The notes under the pieces were generated by a model. That model saw only the letters and a program-made list of their open reading frames with translations. It was not told the origin of the DNA and ran no database searches. Shown piece by piece: positions 35,895 to 43,816 of a stretch of 61,110 bases of DNA. This DNA is from Bryobacteraceae bacterium (GTDB taxonomy: Bacteria > Acidobacteriota > Terriglobia > Bryobacterales > Bryobacteraceae), in assembly GCA_029975915.1 (NCBI GenBank), contig JARKOC010000436.1, forward strand, positions 1 through 61,110, given 5' to 3'. Position 1 is the stretch's first letter, and each line of letters opens with the position of its first letter. A program made the translations under genes and the position numbers.

Positions 35895-36782
35895 TTAGTG
35901 CAGTTTCTCCGGGTCGGTCACGCGCGGAGTGAAGTCCTTCCGCTTCTGCCCCACTTCGAGAAACTTGCCGACAAACAGGATATGGCGGTTCACGGGAAGC
36001 GATTTGTAGTCGACTTCGGCGAGGAATCGCTCCACTGTGCTGCGGATGATGCGTTCGCCCGCCGGGTCGCCAGCATCGCACACGACGGCGACCGGGGTGG
36101 AGGCCGCATAGTGGCGCTTCAGGCCGGCAAACAGCCTGGGGTAGTCGAGGTTCATGGTGTAAACCACCAGCGTGCTGCCAGCGGCCATCAGTTTCTCATT
36201 GACGTCGACGCGCCCCGGCCAGTCGTCCATGGTGAGGATAACAGCATTGGTGTCGTATCCGTAGGGCGGGCTCCGCTTCAGCGAAGCGCTGGCCGCCTGA
36301 AACGCGCCTACTCCGGGGATAACCTCCGTTGGAATTTCGGAGGGCAACAGTTCCAGGAACAGCGTCATGCCGTACATCATCGGATCGCCGCTTTGCAGAT
36401 TGGCGACTGTCTTGCCGGCCTTTACGGCCGCAACGATCTTTGCGGTCAGGTCACGCCGTATCTTGGCCAGTTGCTCGGCTTCGGCGCGCTCCTTGAGATT
36501 CGCCAGAGTCTCCGGCTTCGCGCCGTAAAACTTGCGGAGGCTATGGGGGTACTCCCAGACCTCTTTTCCGGCGGCGAGTTTGGACCACATTGCTGGGACC
36601 GCACCCTCCTCGGCGAGCAGGATGTCCGCCCGGGTGATGGTGTTTTGCGCTCGAACGGTCATCAAGTCGGGGGCGGTCCCCATGCCAACAATGATGAACT
36701 TGCCCGAGGTGGCGCTCTGTCCGGAACAAAGCCCTGCGAAGATGAGAAGCGGCACCAAAAAGAGGACACGGTTGGGATGCAT
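35895..36782 (-). CDS. tetrapyrrole-methylase-fold protein with a signal peptide
   Basis: The 295-residue protein starts with a hydrophobic signal (RVLFLVPLLIFAGLCSG) and then the tetrapyrrole (corrin/porphyrin) methylase fold of CobA/CbiF type: KFIIVGMGTAPDLMTVRAQ, ITRADILLAEEG, VANLQSGDPMMYG (SAM-binding GDP motif) and VIPGVGAFQAASASL. The ATG at 36782 is chosen because the frame upstream is unlike protein and a GGAGG lies 11 bases before it. Methylases of this fold use SAM and are cytosolic, so export is puzzling; it may bind a pterin or tetrapyrrole, or the signal may be a membrane anchor facing inward. It converges on the molybdoenzyme and diverges from the Mop gene. Confidence 0.75.
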   Translation of the reverse strand: MHPNRVLFLVPLLIFAGLCSGQSATSGKFIIVGMGTAPDLMTVRAQNTITRADILLAEEGAVPAMWSKLAAGKEVWEYPHSLRKFYGAKPETLANLKERAEAEQLAKIRRDLTAKIVAAVKAGKTVANLQSGDPMMYGMTLFLELLPSEIPTEVIPGVGAFQAASASLKRSPPYGYDTNAVILTMDDWPGRVDVNEKLMAAGSTLVVYTMNLDYPRLFAGLKRHYAASTPVAVVCDAGDPAGERIIRSTVERFLAEVDYKSLPVNRHILFVGKFLEVGQKRKDFTPRVTDPEKLH

Positions 36783-36863
36783 TTTAAGAATAACCTCCAG
36801 GAAAGACGATGTGGGTCGAATGTGGGGCTCAGAAGTCACGGAAGATTGTGATAATGGCGGCAT

Positions 36864-37070
36864 ATGCCTCTCTCCGCAAGAAACCAGCTCACTGGGAAAA
36901 TCGTGAGCATCCAGCTTGGTGAAGTCATGGCCCACGTCACGGTGCGAGTGGGCAAGAGCCAGATCGAAAGCGTGATCACTCGCCGGAGCGTCGAGGAAAT
37001 GGGCCTGAAGAAGGGTGACACAGTGAGAGCCGTGATCAAGTCCACCGAAGTCATGCTCCAGAAAGACTGA
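36864..37070 (+). CDS. molbindin (Mop) molybdate/tungstate-binding protein
   Basis: The 68-residue protein is one full Mop (TOBE-like) domain: RNQLTGKIVSIQLGEVMAHVTVRVGKSQIESVITRRSVEEMGLKKGDTVRAVIKSTEVML, with the SARNQ start, the SVI..SVEELGL core and the VIKSTEVM end that are conserved in molbindins. It stores or buffers molybdate as a hexamer in the cytoplasm. It is divergent from the methylase-fold gene by 80 bases and lies between the Mo enzyme and the Mo-transport genes. Confidence 0.92.
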   Translation: MPLSARNQLTGKIVSIQLGEVMAHVTVRVGKSQIESVITRRSVEEMGLKKGDTVRAVIKSTEVMLQKD

Positions 37071-37092
37071 CGGGAAGGGCGGCGCTGGCCCT

Positions 37093-37317
37093 TCATCGCC
37101 ACGGGTCGCTCCAGCGTGGGTCCTTAAGTAACTCCTCATCGTTGAGGCTCCGCTGGAACTCGATCAGGTCGGCCTTCTCCTCCGCCGCCTGGAGGAGTGG
37201 GTGGAGAATTGCGCTCTTGCATGGGTACGCGGCAGAAACTGCCGCGGCGGGTTGCTGAGGACATGCCGGCGGCGCCAGCCCCAAGCAGAGGGAGACGGTG
37301 GAAGCTAGATTCGTCAT
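37093..37317 (-). CDS. small possible exported protein (low support)
   Basis: The 74-residue frame has a short hydrophobic alanine-rich N-terminus and two cysteines early on, then a charged helix (ADLIEFQRSLNDEELLKDPRW). It is divergent from the TonB-receptor gene, sharing the 65-base intergenic region with the operator candidate. There is no clear ribosome-binding site, so it may be noise; the composition and regular C-terminal helix keep it under consideration. Confidence 0.35.
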   Translation of the reverse strand: MTNLASTVSLCLGLAPPACPQQPAAAVSAAYPCKSAILHPLLQAAEEKADLIEFQRSLNDEELLKDPRWSDPWR

Positions 37318-37325
37318 ACAAGACG

Positions 37326-37340
37326 TTGTAATCTTAACAC
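37326..37340. promoter_or_regulatory. operator candidate upstream of the TonB receptor gene
   Basis: TTGTAA-TCT-TAACAC, an imperfect version of the palindrome at 41974-41988. The right half and following bases read TTAACACGACA, matching the MOT1-side strand of the other site in 13 of 15 positions (ATSTTAACACGACAS). It lies 43 bases before the receptor start, where an operator would be expected. Confidence 0.5.
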
Positions 37341-37382
37341 GACACTTTCGTGATATGGTGAAAACCTATCGGAACTTTGTCT

Positions 37383-39596
37383 ATGAAGATCCTGCTCCCG
37401 CTGTTCGGTCTTTCGTTTTGTCTCTTAATGGCGCAATCCAGTGATCCGGCCATCGACTGGCTGACGCGGTTACAGTCGGTCCAGGCAACCCTTAGGACGA
37501 TACCGGATTCGGCCGGGGCGGACCTCCGGCGCGCGGAGTCGGATCTGCGTCTCCTGCGGCGCGAAGTCGAGGCGTACGGGGAAACGGAAGGAATGGGTCT
37601 TCCGGCTCCTGCCGCGATCCACGACCGCGCCTCCTTGCTGGCGGAGGCGTCCGCTTTACGGGCCGCGCTCGAAGAGCGGCAGCGCCAGAAACCAGGCACG
37701 GCGTTTCATCTGGCCAGGATTGAAGTGAATGTCACGGCATCGGTGGAGCAGCTTTCCACGGCGGCGACGATCGATGAGAGCCACTACCGGGCGCGCGATT
37801 TGAGGACGGTTCCTGAAGCCCTCAACCTCACCCCCGGAGTTTCCATCCAGCGCGTCGGGCCGCGAAACGAAAGAGGGGTATTCATTCGCGGTTTCGACAT
37901 GCGCCAGGTGCCACTCTACATCGATGGCATCCCGGTTTACATTCCCTACGACGGCTACGTCGATATGGATCGCTTCCTCACCTACGACGTCGGGGAGATG
38001 CAGGTGGCCAAAGGCTTCAGTTCGCCGCTTTACGGGCCGAACGCGCTCGGCGGCGCGATCAACCTGATCACGAAGGCTCCAACGCAGCCCCTCAACCTGG
38101 ACATTGGAGCCGGACTTGGATCAGGCGGCCAAGTGAATGGCTTCGCGAACACGGGCATCCGGTGGCGCAACTACTGGGCGCAGGGGGGATTCGCCTGGCT
38201 TTCAAGCGACTCGTTCCCGTTATCCGGCGGCTTCCGGCCCGTGCCCGCCCAGCCGGCAGGTGACCGGAAGAATGCCTATCAAACGGACTATAGGGGCCGC
38301 CTCCGCCTTCGCTGGACGCCGAGCGCGAGTGACCAGTATACGTTCACATACGCCAGCCAGAAGGGACAGAAAGGCAATCCGCCCTATGCCGGAACCGACT
38401 CCGCCGTGCGTGTGCGCTATTGGCAGTGGCCCACCTGGGACAAAGAGAGTTTCTATTTCGTCGGGAACAAGGGCCTGGGCGAGTTCACCTACCTGCGGGC
38501 CCGACTCTACTACGACAAATTCGACAACATCCTCCACGCGTACGACAACAATTGCTATTGCACGCAGCGGCTGCCGTCGGCCTTCACCAGCTTGTATGAC
38601 GACGACACCTATGGCACATCCCTGGAATGGGGCACGCGCGCGGGTAACCGGCACACAGTCAAGTCGTCCTTCTTCTATAAAGACGACACCCATCGCGAGG
38701 GCAACATGGGCGAACCAGCGCGCAGTTTCCGGGACCAGGCATTTTCGATCGGTTTCGAGGATACGGTCCGGTTCAGCCAGAAGGCATCGGCGATCTTCGG
38801 GTTCAGCGCGGACCGGCTTCAGGTCCTGAACGCGGAGAACTACGCCGCCGGCGTTGTTAGCCCGTTCCCGAAGCGGGACGTCTGGGCGCTGAATCCCCAG
38901 GCGGCGCTGTTTCACGCGATCGGCCAATCCACAAAAGCGCACTTCACATTCGCTCGCAAAACGCGGCTGCCAACCATGAAGGACCGCTACTCGTATCGCT
39001 TGGGCCAGGCAATCCCAAACCCGGATCTGCTCGAAGAGCGCACAAACAACTGGGAGGCCGGGATCACGCATCTGCTGGGCCGGCGAACCTTCCTCGAAGC
39101 TGGCCTGTTCCGGAGCGATGTCTCGAATTCGACGCAACGGTTCTTCGTACAGCCGAATGTCTATCAACTGCGGAATCTCGGAGAGGCGAGGTTCCTCGGC
39201 GGCGAACTGGAGGCTCGCAGCGCCCTGACGACACAGCTCAATTTACAGGTCAACTATACCTACCTGAGCCGCAGGAACATGACAAACCCTGGTCTGCCGA
39301 TGATCGACACGCCCCGGCACAAGGCGTATGGATCGCTCACATATCAACCAGGTGCGCGCGTCAGCCTGCTGGTGGACTTCCGCTACGAAGGGGGCCGGTA
39401 CTACCAGAACGACGGTGGCCGGTTTGGCCGCGCCAGCAACTACGCGGTCACCGGATTCGGGGGATCGGCTCGCGTGTACCGGCAGGTCGAGTTGCAGGCA
39501 GGCATCCACAACGCCTTCGACCGCGACTTCATCCTCGTCGATGGATATCCGGAAGCGGGACGGACTATGTATGTCAATCTGCGCTACCGGTTCTGA
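37383..39596 (+). CDS. TonB-dependent outer-membrane receptor with a coiled-coil N-terminal extension
   Basis: The 737-residue protein has a signal peptide (ILLPLFGLSFCLLMAQ), then about 90 residues of charged helix rich in heptad-like Leu/Arg/Glu (LRRAESDLRLLRREVEAYG, LLAEASALRAALEERQRQ), a TonB-box-like IEVNVTAS, a plug domain (ALNLTPGVSIQRVGPRNERGVFIRGFDMRQVPLYIDGIPV, YGPNALGGAINLITKAP) and a beta barrel ending YVNLRYRF. Such a receptor imports a substrate at the cost of TonB energy; the gene lies between Mop and the MOT1/MFS genes, so molybdate or a molybdenum chelate is a plausible ligand (inference). The ATG at 37383 is preferred over a TTG two codons upstream. It ends inside the convergent MFS gene by 23 bases. 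Confidence 0.85.
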   Translation: MKILLPLFGLSFCLLMAQSSDPAIDWLTRLQSVQATLRTIPDSAGADLRRAESDLRLLRREVEAYGETEGMGLPAPAAIHDRASLLAEASALRAALEERQRQKPGTAFHLARIEVNVTASVEQLSTAATIDESHYRARDLRTVPEALNLTPGVSIQRVGPRNERGVFIRGFDMRQVPLYIDGIPVYIPYDGYVDMDRFLTYDVGEMQVAKGFSSPLYGPNALGGAINLITKAPTQPLNLDIGAGLGSGGQVNGFANTGIRWRNYWAQGGFAWLSSDSFPLSGGFRPVPAQPAGDRKNAYQTDYRGRLRLRWTPSASDQYTFTYASQKGQKGNPPYAGTDSAVRVRYWQWPTWDKESFYFVGNKGLGEFTYLRARLYYDKFDNILHAYDNNCYCTQRLPSAFTSLYDDDTYGTSLEWGTRAGNRHTVKSSFFYKDDTHREGNMGEPARSFRDQAFSIGFEDTVRFSQKASAIFGFSADRLQVLNAENYAAGVVSPFPKRDVWALNPQAALFHAIGQSTKAHFTFARKTRLPTMKDRYSYRLGQAIPNPDLLEERTNNWEAGITHLLGRRTFLEAGLFRSDVSNSTQRFFVQPNVYQLRNLGEARFLGGELEARSALTTQLNLQVNYTYLSRRNMTNPGLPMIDTPRHKAYGSLTYQPGARVSLLVDFRYEGGRYYQNDGGRFGRASNYAVTGFGGSARVYRQVELQAGIHNAFDRDFILVDGYPEAGRTMYVNLRYRF

Positions 39597-40782
39597 CGGG
39601 GCGGTAGAAACCCACGCCGATGGCTCCCGCGGCCATCAGAAAACCGGCAAAGCCGAAGGCGGCAGCGGGCCCCGCGATGCTCCATAGCCAGCCTGTCATC
39701 AGACTGCTGAAGAAGTCCCCGGCGCCGTTCACAATCGAGAGGAGCCCGAAACCCGCCCCTCGCCGCCCTTGAGGCACCAATTCGGCAGTCAACGAATCTT
39801 CGAGTGTCTCTTCCATGCCGACGTAGACGCCGCCGAGGGCAAAGGCGGCGGCGAGCGCTGGAAGCGATCCGGCTCCCCATGCCAGCATCAAGGCCACCAG
39901 CGCGCCGAGCGCGTAGCCCGCTGAGAGCAGTTTCTGCTTCGGTAGCCGGTCCGCCAGCCATCCGGCTGGATAGGAGCTCGCCGCATAGCAAACGTTGTGC
40001 AGGGCGTAGAGCGCCACAGCCATGCTCGCGGCCTCGGCGGCGCCGTGGCGGGAAGCCAATGCTGAGGTCGCATATAGGATCATCAGCGAGTGGGCGAAGT
40101 CGCCCGCGCCGAACACGCCGATCCAACGCAGCAGCCGTACATAGGGACGCGGGAGATCACGGTAGCTATCCAGCAGCCGGTGCGGATGCGGCTCGCGCGC
40201 GGGAGTCTCGCGGACAAGCGCGGTGATGGCCAGAACGGCCAGCAACGCCGGCAGTGTCGCCCATATCATCAGATTGCGCGGGGCGAATCCCGCCTTGAGT
40301 AGAAACAGTGTCGCCACGGGCGCCAGCACCGCGCCGAGGGTGTCCATCGTGCGCTCAAAGCCGAACGCGCGCCCATAGCTATCGGCTGTCACCGCTTCTG
40401 ATAGCAGCGCCTTCCGCGGCGGCGTCCGTAAACCGCGGGCCACCCAGGCCAGCGTGCGGCCACTGAGCACGATGATCCAATGTCCCGCTGTGGCGATGAC
40501 CAGCGTCGCCGCCGCCATGACTCCATAGCCAGCGGCGCACAAGGGCTTCCGGCGCTGAAGGCGATCTGTCCACCAGCCGCCATAGAGCTTAGCGACCGCG
40601 GACAGACCGTCCGCGACACCTTCGATCGTGCCTAGTGCGGCGGCGGCCACGCCCAACGTAGCCAGCAGGCCGGGGAGAAGGGAGGTGACTGTCTCGTGGC
40701 TTAGGTCGCTCAGCAGAGACGCCATCCCGATACCAAGCACCGTGGCGTTGAGCCATGAGTTGCGTTTCCTCAGCAAACTCAT
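39574..40782 (-). CDS. MFS transporter next to the MOT1-like permease
   Basis: The 402-residue protein has 12 membrane segments with MFS loop motif GGWWTDRLQRRKPL and an FERTMDTLGAVLAP segment. An AGGAG ribosome-binding site before the ATG and the one-base gap to the permease's stop show that the two are one operon. The substrate is unknown; either an exporter paired with the uptake system or a second importer would fit. Confidence 0.85.
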   Translation of the reverse strand: MSLLRKRNSWLNATVLGIGMASLLSDLSHETVTSLLPGLLATLGVAAAALGTIEGVADGLSAVAKLYGGWWTDRLQRRKPLCAAGYGVMAAATLVIATAGHWIIVLSGRTLAWVARGLRTPPRKALLSEAVTADSYGRAFGFERTMDTLGAVLAPVATLFLLKAGFAPRNLMIWATLPALLAVLAITALVRETPAREPHPHRLLDSYRDLPRPYVRLLRWIGVFGAGDFAHSLMILYATSALASRHGAAEAASMAVALYALHNVCYAASSYPAGWLADRLPKQKLLSAGYALGALVALMLAWGAGSLPALAAAFALGGVYVGMEETLEDSLTAELVPQGRRGAGFGLLSIVNGAGDFFSSLMTGWLWSIAGPAAAFGFAGFLMAAGAIGVGFYRPVRTGSAD

Positions 40783-40783
40783 T

Positions 40784-41983
40784 TCACACTCCTAACCGCA
40801 CCCAACCACGGCGCATGAGGTGATAGCAAGCAAGGCCCAGGAGCAGCCCAGCCAGATAACCGTAGGGCACCGAGCTGGCCACAACACCGACCAGCGCGGC
40901 GAGCACAAAGCTTGCTCGGTCACCTGATAGGTCACGCATCAATGTCAGCAACGTGAGTGATTCGAACAGCAGGAGCACTCCGAGCACAGGCAGCGGGAAG
41001 ACCTGGATCACAGTCTGAAAGCCTGGCCCGAAAAAGAGGCCCAGAACCACGAACATCGTTCCATAAATGATCACGGATCCGCCCGTGCGTCCCCCGAATG
41101 CATAGTGGCCGGCCATGCCGCCCGAGCCGTGGCAGGTAGGGATGCCAGCCAGTAGGGGGTTAATCAGGTTCATGAGCGAATAGGTCCAGCCAATTGCCCC
41201 AACGGTGATCCGCCTTTCCGGGAACAGATCTTCGGTGAGCTGCCGGGTGGCGAGAACGGAGTTCGCGATCGAAAGCGGAATCTGAGGCAGAGCCAGCAGG
41301 AGGAATCCGGTCCAGACATCCGGAAGGGTGGGCTGGTGCCAAGTCGGCAGATGGAAGCCAACTGAACCAATCAGATCAGGCATATGCAGCTTGAAGCCGA
41401 AAGCGTAAGCCACGCCCAAAGCCACCAATGCGATTGCGGCCGGCACGCGGCGCCGGCCAATCATTAGAAGCGTAATCACGAGACCCGCAGCCGCCAGCCA
41501 CCATCCGGCTTTGCCCTCGGAAGGCACAAACTCCTTGAGCGCGATGCCAGCGAGTTGCAGTCCCAGGCCACACTGAATGCCACGAATCACCGGTTTCGGC
41601 ACGGCCCGGTTGATCCACTCGAGCAGCCCCGTCATGGTTAGAATCAACATGCTGATGCCAATCGCCAGGCCGCCGCCATAGAGCACATTGGCAGGCAGTT
41701 TCTGGGCGATCACCAAGGCGGCCATCGCCTTCAGCGGCTGGACCGGCATGGGCATCCGGTAACGCAGCGCAGTGGCAATCTGCATTAGTCCAAACACGGT
41801 AAGCACGCTGGCGGCGTTAAGGCCGGAAGCCAGTGTCATCCCAACGATCAGCGGGAGATCAGTGCCCATGTCGCCAAATGCGCCAGACCATTCTTGGCGG
41901 TCGAAGCGGATGCGGGCTGGGGGCGCGGAGATGTTTGCAGCGGTTTCGGGAACGTCGTGTATAGGCACCTGTCGTGTTAACAT
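40784..41983 (-). CDS. MOT1-like sulfate/molybdate transporter
   Basis: The 399-residue protein has the SulP-related MOT1 layout: RQEWSGAFGDMGTDLPLIVGM near the start, PVQPLKAMAALVIA in an early helix, and CHGSGGMAGHYAFGGRTGGS in a later one, both hallmarks of putative sulfate/molybdate transporters (MOT1 family). Plant and algal MOT1 import molybdate with high affinity. The start ATG at 41983 lies within the palindrome and has no strong ribosome-binding site, so a leaderless transcript or the GTG 15 bases further in is possible. It is divergent from the regulator gene and co-transcribed with the MFS gene. Confidence 0.85.
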   Translation of the reverse strand: MLTRQVPIHDVPETAANISAPPARIRFDRQEWSGAFGDMGTDLPLIVGMTLASGLNAASVLTVFGLMQIATALRYRMPMPVQPLKAMAALVIAQKLPANVLYGGGLAIGISMLILTMTGLLEWINRAVPKPVIRGIQCGLGLQLAGIALKEFVPSEGKAGWWLAAAGLVITLLMIGRRRVPAAIALVALGVAYAFGFKLHMPDLIGSVGFHLPTWHQPTLPDVWTGFLLLALPQIPLSIANSVLATRQLTEDLFPERRITVGAIGWTYSLMNLINPLLAGIPTCHGSGGMAGHYAFGGRTGGSVIIYGTMFVVLGLFFGPGFQTVIQVFPLPVLGVLLLFESLTLLTLMRDLSGDRASFVLAALVGVVASSVPYGYLAGLLLGLACYHLMRRGWVRLGV

Positions 41984-41988
41984 AACAC
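41974..41988. promoter_or_regulatory. palindromic operator candidate between permease and regulator genes
   Basis: GTGTTA-ACA-TAACAC is a perfect 6-3-6 palindrome, 45 bases before the regulator start and overlapping the probable start codon of the permease gene. It would let the helix-turn-helix regulator control both genes. A related site is at 37326-37340. Confidence 0.65.
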
Positions 41989-42032
41989 AGTCGCGCGAAA
42001 CGGCCCGAAGGAATCGCGGCAGGAAGGCCAGC

Positions 42033-43148
42033 ATGTCTGTCTCCAACCACCTCGCCCTCATCCGCCAGGAGCGCGGAATGGCCGCCGCTGACCTTGCCAA
42101 GCGGGTAGGTGTCAGCCGCCAGACAGTTTACGCGATTGAATCCGGCAGCTATGTGCCAAACACGACAGTGGCGCTGCGTCTCGCGCGCGAACTCGAAGTC
42201 TCTGTTGAGGAACTGTTTTCACTCGATCAGCCTCAACAGACCACCGTCGAAACGATCAAGGCCGCTGTGCTCATGCCTGAGGACGCGGAAACAGCGCGGC
42301 CTGTCCTGTTAGCGCATATGAAGAACCGATGGGTTGCGGCCCCTGCGGCCAGCCATCGTTATTACTTGCCAGAGGCCGACGGCCTCATCGCGAGTACCCA
42401 CACCGGATCCTCGGAAGCGGCCGTCGATTTGGTCGGATCCCCGGAGGCATTGAGCAAGCGCCTTTTCGTCGCAGGGTGCGATCCTGCCATTGGCTTGCTG
42501 GCGCGCATGGCGGAAAGGCTCTCGGGCGTGGAAGTGATCGCAGTGCCCGGATCCAGCCGCCGCGCGCTGGAATGGTTGAGAAAAGGCTTGGTGCACATCG
42601 CCGGCAGCCACCTGGAAGACCCGGACTCCGGCGAGTTCAACTTGCCCTACTTACGCCGGCTCATGCCACGCGAGGATCTCTCTGTCGTGACCTTCGCCCG
42701 GTGGGAGGAAGGATTTGTGGTCAGGCCAGGAAATCCTCTCGGCATTCGGCAAGCGAGCGATCTTGTAAAGCCGAAAGTGCGCTTCATCAATCGCGAAGCG
42801 GGCTCCGGGAGCCGGGCGTTGCTGGACTCGCTTCTGCAAAAGTCGGGAATCACTGCCAGCAGGATCCGCGGCTTTGATCATGTTGCGCCGGGTCATCTTG
42901 AAGCGGCGGAGACGGTGTTACGGGGAGCGGCGGATTGCTGCCTGGCCACGTCCTCGGCCGCGCGCGCGTTCGGCCTTACATTCGTGCCGCTCCACACCGA
43001 GCGTTTCGACTTCGCGGTCCGGCGCGAGTTCATCGACCTCCCGGCGGTCCGGAGCGTTCTTGATGTCCTGCAACGTGCCACGCTCCGGCGAAAGCTCGAA
43101 TCTCTGGCCGGTTACGACACGTCGGAGACAGGCCGCGTCTTGGTTTAG
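42033..43148 (+). CDS. XRE helix-turn-helix regulator with molybdate-binding-protein-like domain
   Basis: The 371-residue protein has an XRE-type helix-turn-helix in residues about 5-60 (IRQERGMAAADLAKRVGVSRQTVYAIESGSYVP) and a periplasmic-binding-protein-like domain from about 110 to 350 (LFVAGCDPAIGLLARMAERLSG, HIAGSHLEDPDSGEF, KVRFINREAGSGSRALLDSLL, CCLATSSAARAFGLTFVPLHTERFDF). The latter matches the PBP-like module found in molybdate-responsive regulators, which senses molybdate in the cytoplasm. An AGGAAGG site precedes the ATG. It is divergent from MOT1/MFS over the palindrome and probably represses uptake when molybdate is plentiful. Confidence 0.88.
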   Translation: MSVSNHLALIRQERGMAAADLAKRVGVSRQTVYAIESGSYVPNTTVALRLARELEVSVEELFSLDQPQQTTVETIKAAVLMPEDAETARPVLLAHMKNRWVAAPAASHRYYLPEADGLIASTHTGSSEAAVDLVGSPEALSKRLFVAGCDPAIGLLARMAERLSGVEVIAVPGSSRRALEWLRKGLVHIAGSHLEDPDSGEFNLPYLRRLMPREDLSVVTFARWEEGFVVRPGNPLGIRQASDLVKPKVRFINREAGSGSRALLDSLLQKSGITASRIRGFDHVAPGHLEAAETVLRGAADCCLATSSAARAFGLTFVPLHTERFDFAVRREFIDLPAVRSVLDVLQRATLRRKLESLAGYDTSETGRVLV

Positions 43149-43816
43149 AGCGTTCATGGACCCGGCATCGTCCCATTTGTTGACGCCTTTCGGCAGGAGC
43201 TTCTGGCTCAGCCGTGAGGGCACTTGGGCGGGCATCCAGATCCTAGCGTGGGTGCACATGACCATCAGCGGCATCCGACACCGGAGTTGAGGACTGCCTT
43301 TTATTCGCCGGAGGCGCGTGGCCCTGGCTCTGTCCACAATTGTGCAGGCGCCCGGGAACTAGGGCAGCCGGCAAAATACTGTGGTTTCCGTGAGGTGATG
43401 GAGCTCACCCCGAACCGTCCCGACGAGTTGGGAATGATCGCTCCTACCGGGAATAGGAGCTTCTGCTTTTTGATTCAGGCCTGGGAGTTGCCTACGCTGT
43501 CTCTACACTCGGGCGCAGCTGATTCCGGCTATTTGAGAGGATGGCCGCCATGGTGGAAGATCTGGTCTTTTCCGCGCCTGGCGTTCGACCGCATACCCTG
43601 CGCGGGATCTGACATATCATGGCGATGGGCTGGTTTCAAGCCGGACGCCTGGATGCATGGACATGGCGCGATCTTCCGTCGGCGGCCACGGTCCGGACCG
43701 CTGGATTCTTTGGAAGAAATGCAGCCGGACGATGTGCTGGTCAGACCTACCGCTCAACGTTGTTCGGAAGACACCCGACCTCCACGGCCAGAGACCCTTA
43801 TCAAGCGATTCTGACT
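43149..43816. other. 668-base gap with no recognisable gene
   Basis: The only open frames are arginine/proline/tryptophan-rich ones (for example 43224-43814) with no start signal or familiar motif and no protein-like regularity. The stretch lies between the regulator and the end of the convergent YifB gene. It could hold remnants of a lost gene; I see nothing to name in it. Confidence 0.5.

Noticed and set aside
43224..43814. 196-residue plus-strand frame in the gap after the regulator gene
   Set aside because: No start signal, no motif and tryptophan/proline/arginine-rich composition typical of non-coding GC-rich DNA.
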